64,000 nt of DNA from Candidatus Centipeda massiliensis (lineage in GTDB: Bacteria; Bacillota; Negativicutes; Selenomonadales; Selenomonadaceae): assembly GCF_900290285.1 (NCBI RefSeq), contig NZ_LT985755.1, positions 410,200 to 474,199 on the forward strand, in the 5' to 3' direction. The notes beneath the pieces are model-generated. The model did not search any database. It was not told the origin of the DNA and was given only the letters and a program-made list of their open reading frames with translations. The position numbers were made by a program, and so were the translations under genes. Shown piece after piece: positions 27,471 to 35,776 of this stretch (the stretch's first letter is position 1; each line of letters begins with the position of its first letter).

Positions 27471-28436
27471 TCACTTCTCATCTGCAAAGCGCTCGGGGTA
27501 GACCGCACGCGCAAGCTCATAGACACACTCGATGGCATTCTGTCCCGCGCTGTACCGGTAGGTATCGGGCACGGTGTAGAGATGATTCTCCCGCACCGCC
27601 TTGACGTGCATAAACAGGGGATCATTGCGCAGCTTTTGACGAAAGTCCTCGGTCTTTTCCCCCTCTGCACTCCATGTTGGCAGAAGGAACACATCGGGAT
27701 CAAGCGCAACGATCTGCTCCATAGATACCGGTGTATCTGCTGTGAGCCCAACCATGGCGGCACCGTTGCGGAGGGATGCGTGCCGACACATATCGTCAAA
27801 GAGACCGTCCTTCTGCCCGAACACGCCGCTAAACGCAAACGCCACGATAATCGGTCGCTTCTCCTCGGGGATGTCCCCGACACGGCGCTCGACATCGGCG
27901 AGACGTGCACGCTTCGCGGCGATAAGTGCAGCGGCATTTTCCTCCTGACCGATGAGCTTTCCAATGGTATCAATCCGCGTGAACACGCCCTCGATGCGCT
28001 TCGGAGTACGTGAGGCATAGACCGTCAATCCGAGGTCGCGCAGACTCTCAACCAGTTCTTTTGGCACACCGTCCGTTGTGAGAACGAGATCAGGATCAAG
28101 TGCGAGCACACGCTCCGGGCTTTTGTCCTTGAGCTTGACCGAGACCGCCTTCGCCGCCTCGCTCATAGCGGATAGTCCGGGATCATCCGAATACGAGGTA
28201 AGCGCGGCAATCTGCTCGGGCGGTGCAATCGCAAGGAGGATCTCGTCTGTGGCAAGCCCGAGCGAGACGACGCGCTGCGGCTTCTCGTGCAGCACGACCT
28301 CCATCCCCATATCGTCCGTCCCACGATAAAACACAGATTGCTCTGCCACATTCTGCTGCTCCCCCGCACAGCCGGCAATCATGCCGACGAGCGAGAGGAG
28401 CAGCAGAAGCGCACAGAGCTGTACATTAGAACGCAT
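27471..28436 (-). CDS. Periplasmic-binding-protein lipoprotein 3 (BtuF/FecB fold)
   Basis: A 321-residue lipoprotein (lipobox MIAGC) of the cobalamin/heme/siderophore binding-protein family: KPQRVVSLGLATDEILLAI, ERVLALDPDLVLTTDGVP and a C-terminal lobe ending YSAGQNAIECVYELARAVYP. It is clearly more distant from lipoproteins 1 and 2 than those are from each other. It lies right behind TonB-dependent receptor 3 (11-bp overlap) and may take ligand directly from it. It has no permease of its own nearby, so it presumably shares the FecCD pair at 12411-14296. Confidence 0.9.
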   Translation of the reverse strand: MRSNVQLCALLLLLSLVGMIAGCAGEQQNVAEQSVFYRGTDDMGMEVVLHEKPQRVVSLGLATDEILLAIAPPEQIAALTSYSDDPGLSAMSEAAKAVSVKLKDKSPERVLALDPDLVLTTDGVPKELVESLRDLGLTVYASRTPKRIEGVFTRIDTIGKLIGQEENAAALIAAKRARLADVERRVGDIPEEKRPIIVAFAFSGVFGQKDGLFDDMCRHASLRNGAAMVGLTADTPVSMEQIVALDPDVFLLPTWSAEGEKTEDFRQKLRNDPLFMHVKAVRENHLYTVPDTYRYSAGQNAIECVYELARAVYPERFADEK

Positions 28437-30357
28437 GCGTATACGTCAGTCGGAAGTTGCGCCCAAGATCGAGATTGCCATAGCGGTTGGAGTAGTTTTC
28501 ACGGTTCAGCAGGTTGTAGATGCCAAGCGACACCACGTCATCCTTGCTCGCCGTATAGATCACATTCATATTGAGCTGGATCTTGTCGGGTACATCCTGT
28601 GCAGCACCATATCTTTGCGCCGTGTACTCACGGTCGCCAAGGTATTTCAGATTGAGATTTCCCTGCCACTTCGCCATCTGATAGTCGAGACGGACAAGCC
28701 CTTCGAGGCGTCCGGCATCCTGCACCCATTCCTTTTTCTTGGCACTCGGATCCTGTACCTTGGGATTCGATACGCTCCCGCCGAGAGTAAGTCGCCATGC
28801 GTCATTAAAGCGTTTCGTATACTCGACCTCGACGCCTGTATTTTTGAAGTTCCCCTTGTTCGTGGGATAATTTTCCTGTGTTGCCGGATCCTTCGCCCAA
28901 CCTATTTTGTTCTTCATGTCCATGTGATAGACGGCAGCTTTCCATGTGTCGTTTCCATGGCGCATCTTGAGCCCTGTTTCATAGGTCCATCCTTCCTCCG
29001 GCTTCAGCCCCGAGGGATTATACTTCGTATAGCTGAAGCTGTCATCTACGGTCGGCATTTGGAACGCCTTGCCGACATTGATGTACCATGCCGTATTCCG
29101 ATCAAATTCATAATTGGTCTGAAACTGCGGCATGAAGACGTTTTGATCCTTCACAGGGTCATTGATGAACTCACCACGCAGACCAAGCGTAAAGTTAAAC
29201 TTCGGCGTAAACTGTTTGCTGTAAGAGGCATAAAGGGAGTTGCCTGTACGAACTGCAGAACGCCTTTTTGCAGGTGTATCAATCGCCTCACGCTTGTAGG
29301 AATATCCAAAAACAAGGGAGTCTGCATCAAACTTCCAGTTCTTTTGGACATCAAAGATCTCTCCATCCATGGTCGCATTGGACGCTGATGCACGGTTTGC
29401 AATGAAATCGTACCCCCATACCTTGCGGTAGGTATAGCCGAGAAGCGCGCGAATGCCGTTCTCCTTTCCCTGATAGACGAGACTTGTCGTGTGGCGATAG
29501 TCGTTATGACGATAATTGTATTTGGTTCCCTCGGGGACAAGCGCCGTCCCCGCAGGATTCTTTTTATAACGAATCCCACCGCGCGTGATATCAGCATCCA
29601 TATAATTGTAGTTGAGCGAAACTTCATCGGTGAGTTGAGCCATGATGCCGATGCGATTCTTTTTCCCCTTGCCGACCCACCAGTCAACCCAAGAGATCTT
29701 ATCGATTCCAAAACCGTTGGAGTGCGGAAGATCCTTCGACCATTCGCGGCTCACATCAACAACGATTCGCTCCCCTACATAAGTCGCCTCGCTCTTCTTA
29801 AAGTAATTGCCAACGGTCTGACTGAGTTTAAACTCGGTTTCCTGTTCCGTCGGTTTCTTCAGGATAATGTTAACGACACCGCCCATCGCATTCGCACCAT
29901 AGAGTGTCGATGCTGCGCCCTTAACAATCTCAATGCGCTCCACCATCGATGCGGGAATGCCTTCTGTACTTGGATAATTCTTGAGATTCATCGGTACACC
30001 GTTCACCATGACGAGCGTACCGCGGTCAAAGCCGCGCAGGACAATGCGCCCCGCAGCAAAGCCAAAGTCCTGCCCTGCCTCACCGTACGACGTACTCGTC
30101 GAGCCGATCTGCTGGTCGATTGCCTCGAAGACGTTGCGGTAGCCCGCCTTCTCGATTTCCTTCGCTGTGATGATCGTCGTCGTTGCAGGCGTATCAAGAT
30201 CGCGCTTTACTCGGCGCTGCGCCGTCACAACCGTATCGCTGAGCGCGTGCGCCTCTGCGGAGTCTGCTGTCTGCTCCGCTGCATACGCCGTTCCCACAAA
30301 ACTTGCACCGGAAAATGCTGCAAGTACCGCAAGCGTCCACTTTTTCTCTCTTGTCAT
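28426..30357 (-). CDS. TonB-dependent outer-membrane receptor 3 (first gene of the operon)
   Basis: A 643-residue precursor: signal peptide ending near VGTAYAA, TonB-box-like DTVVTAQR, plug domain (TIITAKEIEKAGYRNVFEAIDQQIG, LVMVNGVPMN, VERIEIVKGAASTLYGANAMGGVVNIILKK) and a barrel with C-terminal FRLTYTHAF ending in Phe. It is the first gene behind the cobalamin riboswitch, the position typical of BtuB-type corrinoid receptors, which makes a corrinoid ligand plausible. Its 3' end overlaps lipoprotein 3 by 11 bp. The ATG at 30357 has GGTGA about nine bases upstream. Confidence 0.93.
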   Translation of the reverse strand: MTREKKWTLAVLAAFSGASFVGTAYAAEQTADSAEAHALSDTVVTAQRRVKRDLDTPATTTIITAKEIEKAGYRNVFEAIDQQIGSTSTSYGEAGQDFGFAAGRIVLRGFDRGTLVMVNGVPMNLKNYPSTEGIPASMVERIEIVKGAASTLYGANAMGGVVNIILKKPTEQETEFKLSQTVGNYFKKSEATYVGERIVVDVSREWSKDLPHSNGFGIDKISWVDWWVGKGKKNRIGIMAQLTDEVSLNYNYMDADITRGGIRYKKNPAGTALVPEGTKYNYRHNDYRHTTSLVYQGKENGIRALLGYTYRKVWGYDFIANRASASNATMDGEIFDVQKNWKFDADSLVFGYSYKREAIDTPAKRRSAVRTGNSLYASYSKQFTPKFNFTLGLRGEFINDPVKDQNVFMPQFQTNYEFDRNTAWYINVGKAFQMPTVDDSFSYTKYNPSGLKPEEGWTYETGLKMRHGNDTWKAAVYHMDMKNKIGWAKDPATQENYPTNKGNFKNTGVEVEYTKRFNDAWRLTLGGSVSNPKVQDPSAKKKEWVQDAGRLEGLVRLDYQMAKWQGNLNLKYLGDREYTAQRYGAAQDVPDKIQLNMNVIYTASKDDVVSLGIYNLLNRENYSNRYGNLDLGRNFRLTYTHAF

Positions 30358-30440
30358 GATCCTTTGTCACCTTTCTTTTTCGCGCGCTCCATGCGCCACA
30401 TTCATATTTTAAAAACTTTTAGTCATAGCAGAAAATGAAA

Positions 30441-30470
30441 AGCCCCTTCCTGCCAAAGCAGAAGAGGGCT
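30441..30470 (-). terminator. Riboswitch expression-platform terminator
   Basis: Arms AGCCCTCTTCTGC and GCAGGAAGGGGCT (minus strand, with G-T pairs) form a strong hairpin followed by TTTTCATTTT. It lies between the cobalamin aptamer and the first gene, so ligand binding would most likely favour this terminator and switch the operon off by premature termination. Confidence 0.8.
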
Positions 30471-30518
30471 TAATTTACACACAATAGAAGAGTCTGAATC
30501 CCCATCCCCATCACTCGC

Positions 30519-30720
30519 AGGTCAAACGGCGATTGTTAATCAGGCAGTTCTCCTGGCTCCAGTTCGCCGCTCGCCCGCGCCTTCCCAGGGGTCATCCCCC
30601 AGTGGCATTCGTGGAAATACAACCCGTATTTCCATGCGGGTTCGCTCACTGTCACAGTGGCGGGACCGCTCCGGCTTTATCGGAAATATTCCCTTTACCG
30701 GATTTTCTATTAAACATTCG
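30519..30720 (-). promoter_or_regulatory. Cobalamin (B12) riboswitch aptamer
   Basis: On the minus strand the aptamer shows the family's conserved pieces in order: AATCCGGT near the 5' end, GCCGGAGCGGTCCCGCCACTG in the core, a hairpin arm (GGAAATACGGGTTGTATTTCC), a second GCCACTG, GGGAAGGCGCGGGCGAG, and the B12 box AGCCAGGAGAACTGCC (plus 30558-30543; one base off the consensus). This is a direct sequence match to the class I cobalamin riboswitch. It controls the 17-gene operon starting at 30357 and should repress it when adenosylcobalamin is plentiful. Confidence 0.93.
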
Positions 30721-30763
30721 TACCTGACCCAATGCTATAAAGTTTTTGTAAAATACTCTGATA

Positions 30764-30792
30764 AAGATAGCATTGGATGAAGTACTTGTCAA
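30764..30792 (-). promoter_or_regulatory. Promoter of the cobalamin-controlled operon
   Basis: Minus strand TTGACA (30792-30787), 17-bp spacer, TATCTT (30769-30764). Transcription would begin near 30757, upstream of the riboswitch. A 10-bp inverted repeat, CCAATGCTAT (30729-30738) and ATAGCATTGG (30767-30776), flanks the predicted start and overlaps the -10 box, so a second, protein-based control is possible. Confidence 0.75.
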
Positions 30793-30842
30793 TACGTCAA
30801 AGAGATATTTTACGAATCATCTCAATATACTTCTCTCTTGCC

Positions 30843-31973
30843 CTATTTATTTTCCAGCAGATAGAGATAGTCCCCATAGCCCTCGCGCTCCATGTCCTCC
30901 TTCGGAATGAAGCGCAGGGAGGCGCTGTTGATGCAGTAGCGTAGACCACCCGTCGCCGCAGGACCATCGTTAAAGACGTGTCCGAGGTGTGCACCGCTGC
31001 CCGCCGCCATGACCTCCGTACGCACCATGCCATGTGAGCGATCCTCGTGCTCGGCAATGAGCGCACTGTCAATTGGACGCGAGAATGCCGGCCAGCCACA
31101 GCCGGAGTCGTATTTGTCCGTCGAGATGAAGAGAGGCTCGCCCGTCGTAATGTCGCAGTAGATCCCTGCGCGGAATTCATGATCGTATTCGTTGCGGAAG
31201 GGCGGTTCCGTCGCCTTCTCCTGCGTGACGGCATACTGCATCCCCGTCAGACGCTCTTTGAGTTCGGCATCCGATGGCTTTTCATACGTACGTGTAGGCT
31301 TCGCCGCCTCCGCACGCTCTGCCGCCGCACGCTTCTCGCGCATCTTGGCGATGAGTGCGGGTGAAATATGGCAGTAGCCATTCGGATGTTTCTCGAGATA
31401 CTCCTGATGATCCTCCTCCGCACGGTAGAAATTCACAATCGGTTCCACCTCAATAGCGACCTTTTTACCGATGCGCTTCTGCAGCGCCTCGAGCGAGGCA
31501 CGGATCACGGCGGCATCCGCGCTCTCGCTGCCGTCCGCATTCGATACATAATAGATTCCGGAGCGGTATTGACGTCCGATGTCGTTGCCCTGCCGATCCA
31601 CCGTTGTCGGGTCGATGGAGTCATAGAATGCCGTGAGAATCTCATCAAGCGAAACGATCTTCGGGTCATAGACAACGTGAACCGCCTCCGCATGGCCGCT
31701 GCCGCTGCACACCTCACGATAGGAGGGGTTTGCGGTAGTCCCGTTCGCATAGCCACTCTCTGCGGAGACAACACCATGGATCAGATCGATATAGAGTTCC
31801 GTTCCCCAAAAGCAGCCGCCCGCAAGATAGATCTCCTTCTGTCCCTCCGTCGGCGCGTTTTTCTGTACGATCTCATGCGGCATCTCCGCCGATGTTGCGG
31901 CAGGTGTTCCGCAGCCGCCGAGGCAGACGAGCAGACCAAGTGCACAGATATTGCGCAGGGATGAAATTTTCAT
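30843..31973 (-). CDS. msrAB: MsrA-MsrB fusion methionine sulfoxide reductase, lipoprotein
   Basis: A 376-residue bifunctional repair enzyme. The signal peptide ends in a lipobox LGGCG, so it is exported and lipid-anchored and should repair oxidised methionine in envelope proteins. The MsrA domain comes first, with catalytic GGCFWG and later [17 protein letters not shown]; it reduces Met-S-sulfoxide. The MsrB domain follows ([23 protein letters not shown] with the catalytic Cys) and reduces Met-R-sulfoxide; the zinc CxxC pairs of some MsrB proteins are absent, as is usual in fusions. The start at 31973 has AAAGGAG seven bases upstream; an extension to 32012 lacks a ribosome site. It lies behind the Rpn remnant. 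Confidence 0.93.
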   Translation of the reverse strand: MKISSLRNICALGLLVCLGGCGTPAATSAEMPHEIVQKNAPTEGQKEIYLAGGCFWGTELYIDLIHGVVSAESGYANGTTANPSYREVCSGSGHAEAVHVVYDPKIVSLDEILTAFYDSIDPTTVDRQGNDIGRQYRSGIYYVSNADGSESADAAVIRASLEALQKRIGKKVAIEVEPIVNFYRAEEDHQEYLEKHPNGYCHISPALIAKMREKRAAAERAEAAKPTRTYEKPSDAELKERLTGMQYAVTQEKATEPPFRNEYDHEFRAGIYCDITTGEPLFISTDKYDSGCGWPAFSRPIDSALIAEHEDRSHGMVRTEVMAAGSGAHLGHVFNDGPAATGGLRYCINSASLRFIPKEDMEREGYGDYLYLLENK

Positions 31974-32018
31974 GATATTTCTCCTTTCCGCTGTTTTGTG
32001 ATGGAGTAACACATACTT

Positions 32019-32222
32019 TTACAAAATACCGTTCAGTCTTCCGATTTCCTGTATTTTCTCCGCAGAGAGTTTGGTAACACGCGCGATCAGATCGAGCGAC
32101 ATTTTCTCCCGCAGAAGGGCAAGCACCGTTTCCATGCGCCCCTGCTCGAGTCCCTGCTCGAGTCCCTGTTCGAGGCCGTATTCCACGCCATCCCTATATA
32201 CACCTTCGCTCAAATTGCACAT
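32019..32222 (-). CDS. Short Rpn-family C-terminal remnant
   Basis: A 67-residue ORF resembling only the C-terminal tail of Rpn-type nucleases (putative transposases): MCNLSEGVYRDGVEYG, then three GLEQ repeats and a helical end (SLDLIARVTKLSAEKIQEIGRL). The nuclease core seen in the full-length relative at 45090-45965 is missing, so this is probably a decayed fragment, though Rpn tails can also be made separately. GGGGTGG lies five bases before the ATG at 32222; an ATG at 32255 has no ribosome site. A repeat-end remnant lies just upstream. Confidence 0.55.
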   Translation of the reverse strand: MCNLSEGVYRDGVEYGLEQGLEQGLEQGRMETVLALLREKMSLDLIARVTKLSAEKIQEIGRLNGIL

Positions 32223-32264
32223 TTGTGCCACCCCTTTCTCCAAATTCGGCGTCATGATAACATT

Positions 32265-32281
32265 ATATCAGCGATTCCTAA
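32265..32281 (-). repeat. End remnant of the 163-bp repeat family
   Basis: The minus strand reads TAGGAATCGCTGATAT here, matching the first 14 or so bases of the MITE-like repeats at 44881, 48336 and 58636. No other end is found within 200 bp. The remnant contributes part of a TATAAT sequence (32267-32262) upstream of the Rpn fragment. Confidence 0.5.
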
Positions 32282-32296
32282 ATGTATCCCTAAATT

Positions 32297-32992
32297 CTAT
32301 GTCGTGATCTCCTCCGCCGGCGGAAGCTGCCACTCGATTGGCGACTCACCTGCTGCCATGAGAAAATCGTTGACACGCGAAAAGGGGCGGCTGCCGAAGA
32401 AGCCGCGATGCGCCGAGAGCGGACTTGGGTGCGGCGACTCGACGATGAGGTGGCGCGGATTCGTAATGAGGCTGCGCTTCTTCCGTGCGGGGCTTCCCCA
32501 GAGGATAAAGGCGAGCGGCCGCTCACGCGCGCCGAGCAGCTGAATGATGTGGTCGGTAAACCGCTCCCAGCCATGTCCCTGATGGGAGGCTGCCGCATGG
32601 GCGCGCACGGTCAGCACGGTGTTGAGGAGCAGCACGCCTTGCTTCGCCCACGGGATGAGACAGCCATGCGCGGGCGGTACGATGCCGAGATCGTCCTGCA
32701 GCTCCTTGTAGATATTCAGCAGCGACGGCGGCGGGTCGATGCCGACCTGCACAGAGAACGAAAGCCCATGCGCCTGACCGTCGCCGTGGTACGGATCCTG
32801 CCCGAGGATGACGACCTTCGTATCCGCAAAGCTCGTATAGTGCAGCGCATTGAAGATCGCAAACATATCCGGATAGATGCGCTTCGTACGATACTCCTCA
32901 ATGAGGAATTGGCGCAGCTCCCGATAGTACGGCTGCGCCATTTCGTCTGCAAGCAGTTCCTGCCAATCGTTGTGAAAAATTTCCTTTGCCAT
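32297..32992 (-). CDS. ung: Uracil-DNA glycosylase, family 1
   Basis: A 231-residue base-excision repair enzyme that removes uracil from DNA. It carries the water-activating motif [18 protein letters not shown] (catalytic Asp) and the DNA-intercalating [18 protein letters not shown] with catalytic His, plus FILWGSPA. The product starts [10 protein letters not shown], the family's usual N-terminus; the ATG at 32992 lies one base past the stop of the folK fusion. The in-frame ATG at 33016 would overlap that gene and lacks a good ribosome site. It is the last gene of the folate operon, a neighbour by transcription rather than by pathway. Confidence 0.97.
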   Translation of the reverse strand: MAKEIFHNDWQELLADEMAQPYYRELRQFLIEEYRTKRIYPDMFAIFNALHYTSFADTKVVILGQDPYHGDGQAHGLSFSVQVGIDPPPSLLNIYKELQDDLGIVPPAHGCLIPWAKQGVLLLNTVLTVRAHAAASHQGHGWERFTDHIIQLLGARERPLAFILWGSPARKKRSLITNPRHLIVESPHPSPLSAHRGFFGSRPFSRVNDFLMAAGESPIEWQLPPAEEITT

Positions 32993-32993
32993 G

Positions 32994-33959
32994 CTAAACT
33001 CTCTCGTAAATTTCAAATATACAGGTCTCTCCGCCCCGACTGTTTGTCAATGCAAAGCCTTCAAGCGGGGGTAAGAATACATCTGCTCCATACGCCCCCG
33101 GCAGGCGCGTGATGTATGCCCGCCGCGTATACGGCAGGAGCGTTCGATAGCATTCCGCGCCGCCGACAGCAAAGATCGGCCGCGGCATGGAATGCGTCAT
33201 CGTACCGAGCAGCGTCCACAGTTCCGCAAGATCATGCACGATATGAAAGCCCTCCGCCCGCTCCATCGTCCCTGAGAGCACAACATTCTCCCGTCCTACG
33301 AGCGGTCTCCGTGCAGGCAGACTCTCCATCGTACGCCGCCCCATGACAAGGATCCCGCCCATCGTCGTCCGACGAAAATGAGCCATATCCTCGGGGCAGT
33401 CCGTGAGCAGCTGCCCCGCCCGTCCAATGCCCCCCTCCTCATCACAGGCGGCAATCAGTTCGAGCGGATACGGCTCAGAGAGTTCACGCGCACGCACAAT
33501 GCCCTCCGTATCGGCCTCGGCAAGCCATGCAGCAGCGGACTGTCCATGCACCATCAGATTGGGCGCAATCTCCGCCAGCGGCACGAGCACAAAGGCGCGC
33601 TCCGTGAGATAGGGATGCGGCAGCCTCAGCGCCGCATCCGCACACGTTGCCCCCTCGACATAGAGGACATCGAGATCGATCGTCCGCGCGCCCCAGTGTT
33701 CATGACGCACGCGCCCGAGTTCGTGTTCAATGCGTTGGAGTACCCTGAGCAGCTCGTGTGCGCTTCCGTCAAATGAAATGCACGCCGCCGCATTCAAAAA
33801 CAGGGGCTGATCCGTCTTTCCCCACGGCGGCGTTTCGTAAAAATGCGACACCCGCTCCACGCGCAGATGGGGGTGCTCCGCCATCCGCCGCAGAGCCGCA
33901 CGCATCGTTTCCCCACGATTGCCGAGATTCGCTCCAAGCCCGATGTACGCTATTCCCAT
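32994..33959 (-). CDS. folK: FolK-dihydrofolate reductase fusion
   Basis: A 321-residue two-domain folate enzyme. Residues 1-160 are 6-hydroxymethyl-7,8-dihydropterin pyrophosphokinase ([59 protein letters not shown]). Residues from about 167 form a dihydrofolate reductase ([15 protein letters not shown] with the proton-donor region, [26 protein letters not shown]). The fusion would supply both the pterin-activating step before FolP and the final reduction to tetrahydrofolate. It overlaps folB by 10 bp. Fusion of these non-consecutive steps is uncommon; the single uninterrupted frame argues against an artefact. Confidence 0.92.
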   Translation of the reverse strand: MGIAYIGLGANLGNRGETMRAALRRMAEHPHLRVERVSHFYETPPWGKTDQPLFLNAAACISFDGSAHELLRVLQRIEHELGRVRHEHWGARTIDLDVLYVEGATCADAALRLPHPYLTERAFVLVPLAEIAPNLMVHGQSAAAWLAEADTEGIVRARELSEPYPLELIAACDEEGGIGRAGQLLTDCPEDMAHFRRTTMGGILVMGRRTMESLPARRPLVGRENVVLSGTMERAEGFHIVHDLAELWTLLGTMTHSMPRPIFAVGGAECYRTLLPYTRRAYITRLPGAYGADVFLPPLEGFALTNSRGGETCIFEIYERV

Positions 33960-34327
33960 TGCACATCCTTACGTCGGCGGAGGATTGTCACACCAACATC
34001 CGAAAAGAACGCGTTGATCGGCGCTGTGGGCTTATGAACGGTGACGCGCACCCAGCGCAGCGGAGAAAACTGCCAAAAGAGATCATCCGCAATCTCCTCC
34101 GCCAGTGATTCAATCAGCTGCTTCGACGCTCCATCCATAATGGAAGATACCGCACGGTAAACCTTGGCATAGTTCACCGTATCACTGAGATCATCGCTCT
34201 CTCCCGCCGCACGCAGATCAAGACCAAGCTCCACATCCACCTCGAACGGCTGCGGAATCTCCTGCTCGTGCGGAAGAACCCCGTGGCAAGCCATAAAACG
34301 CATTCCACGCAGAAAAATACGATCCAT
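33950..34327 (-). CDS. folB: Dihydroneopterin aldolase
   Basis: A 125-residue enzyme that cleaves 7,8-dihydroneopterin to the hydroxymethyl pterin used by FolK. Recognisable segments are MACHGVLPHEQEIPQPFEVDVEL (with the substrate-binding Glu), LSDTVNYAKVY and LIESLAEEIADDL, then VRVTVHKPTAPI. Length matches the family. It follows folP by one base and overlaps the folK fusion. Confidence 0.95.
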   Translation of the reverse strand: MDRIFLRGMRFMACHGVLPHEQEIPQPFEVDVELGLDLRAAGESDDLSDTVNYAKVYRAVSSIMDGASKQLIESLAEEIADDLFWQFSPLRWVRVTVHKPTAPINAFFSDVGVTILRRRKDVQWE

Positions 34328-34328
34328 A

Positions 34329-35177
34329 TTACGCCCCCAGAATTGCGTCCGTCATGCGACACATACGCCCTATCGGCTTCACATCGTGTACGCGGACAAT
34401 CGAGGCACCGCGCACAATGCCGAGGACGCACGCCGCTCCCGTCGCCTCCATGCGCTCCTCGACGGGCAGACCGAGCGCCGCGCCGATGAAGCTCTTGCGG
34501 CTCGCTCCGAGGAGGACGGGATAATCCGTACCGTCATACGAGATGAGTTCATCCATACGGCGCATAACGTGCATATTCTGCTCCGCCGTTTTGCCGAAAC
34601 CGATCCCGGGGTCAAGGATGATCTTGTCCCGCGCCAGTCCTGCCGCGTCTGCCAGTGCAAATGAGCGTTCAAAGAACGCACGCATCTCACCGACAATATC
34701 CCCATCGTACGCCGTCCCATTCTGATTGTGCATCACAACAACGGGCGCATCTGCCTCGGCTGCGACGCGTGCCATCTCTCCCGGCTCCTCCGCATACTGC
34801 AGCCCCCAGATATCGTTCAGCATATCAGCACCCGCAGCGAGTGCCGCCCGCGCCGTCTCCGCCTTGAACGTATCCACGGAGACGGGTACGGGGCATTCCT
34901 GCAAAACCGCCTCAAGAAGCGGCAGAAGCCGCTCCGTCTCCTCTGCCGCCCCCATCGGGACGAAGCCGGGACGGCTCGACTCTGCACCGACGTCAATGAT
35001 GTCGGCGCCGTCCTGCACCATCTCCTCCATGTGACGGAGCGCCGCGTCCCGCGTATTCCACCTGCCGCCGTCCGAAAACGAATCCGGTGTCACGTTCAGA
35101 ATCCCCATGACGAGCGTACTCCCGCCAATCGTCAGTTCCTTGCCGTCACGGAAGCGATATATTCTCTCTGCCGTCAT
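34329..35177 (-). CDS. folP: Dihydropteroate synthase
   Basis: A 282-residue TIM-barrel enzyme that joins pterin pyrophosphate to p-aminobenzoate, the target of sulfonamides. Signatures are MGILNVTPDSFSDGG, DIIDVGAESSRPG, VSVDTFKAE, LDPGIGFGKTAEQN and LLGASRKSF. The ATG at 35177 is preferred to a GTG at 35186 because GGTGAG lies upstream. It overlaps the 3' end of folE by 32 bp, an unusually long but in-operon overlap. Confidence 0.96.
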   Translation of the reverse strand: MTAERIYRFRDGKELTIGGSTLVMGILNVTPDSFSDGGRWNTRDAALRHMEEMVQDGADIIDVGAESSRPGFVPMGAAEETERLLPLLEAVLQECPVPVSVDTFKAETARAALAAGADMLNDIWGLQYAEEPGEMARVAAEADAPVVVMHNQNGTAYDGDIVGEMRAFFERSFALADAAGLARDKIILDPGIGFGKTAEQNMHVMRRMDELISYDGTDYPVLLGASRKSFIGAALGLPVEERMEATGAACVLGIVRGASIVRVHDVKPIGRMCRMTDAILGA

Positions 35178-35757
35178 TCCACTCACCTAACATCTGCCAT
35201 GCCTGCAGTTCCATCGTTTTGTCATCGCGAAAGATGCCGCGACACGCCGAGGTTGTCGTCCTCGTACCGTGCGCACGTGCCCCGCGCATCGTCATGCAGA
35301 GCTGACGTGCATCGACAACGACGAGCACCCCCTCCGCACCGAGTCCCTGCTCCATCTCGCGTGCAATATCCGTTGTCAGGCGCTCCTGCAGCTGCGGACG
35401 CCGCGCCATGCACTCGACGAGCCGCGTGAAAACGCCAAAGCCCGCCACGCGGCCTGCGTGCGGGCGATAGACAATATGTGCTGTCCCAAAGAATGGGAGC
35501 AAATGGTGCTCACAGATGGAGTGGAACGAAATCCCGCGCACGGCAACAAGACCGTCCGTCTCCTCCGTCAGCACATCCGCCCAGAGATCCCGCGTGTCCG
35601 CGTGCAGCCCCGAGAACAGTTCCGTATAGAGCTGTGCCACGCGTGCAGGCGTTTCCGCCATCCCCCGTGCAGCGAGATCAACCCCGACCGCCGTGAGAAA
35701 TTCGCGCATGGCGCGCTCCGCACGCGGGAGATCAACCGCTGTGCGCCCTTCCTCCAT
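35146..35757 (-). CDS. folE: GTP cyclohydrolase I
   Basis: A 203-residue enzyme that converts GTP to dihydroneopterin triphosphate, the first step of folate synthesis. Zinc ligands are visible in SICEHHLLPF (Cys, His) and QLCMTMRG (Cys). GRVAGFGVFTRLVE is the usual core, although FGVFTR replaces the common IGLSKL. The ATG at 35757 has GAGGTG six bases upstream; a GTG at 35766 is the alternative. It is the first folate gene and lies 19 bp after the methyltransferase-like gene. Confidence 0.95.
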   Translation of the reverse strand: MEEGRTAVDLPRAERAMREFLTAVGVDLAARGMAETPARVAQLYTELFSGLHADTRDLWADVLTEETDGLVAVRGISFHSICEHHLLPFFGTAHIVYRPHAGRVAGFGVFTRLVECMARRPQLQERLTTDIAREMEQGLGAEGVLVVVDARQLCMTMRGARAHGTRTTTSACRGIFRDDKTMELQAWQMLGEWNDGRENISLP

Positions 35758-35776
35758 TTCCGTCACCTCACCTTGT

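Noticed and set aside
27461..28018. An N-terminal extension of the radical SAM gene
   Set aside because: It overlaps lipoprotein 3 in another frame, is Ser/Arg-rich and lacks any motif; the ATG at 27460 directly after the lipoprotein stop is the natural start.
6672..30357. A plain heme-uptake operon of the HmuRS type
   Set aside because: A cobalamin riboswitch controls the operon, and ChlI/ChlD and nitrogenase-like genes are not part of known HmuRS operons. Heme cannot be fully excluded as one ligand, so it is kept as an alternative.
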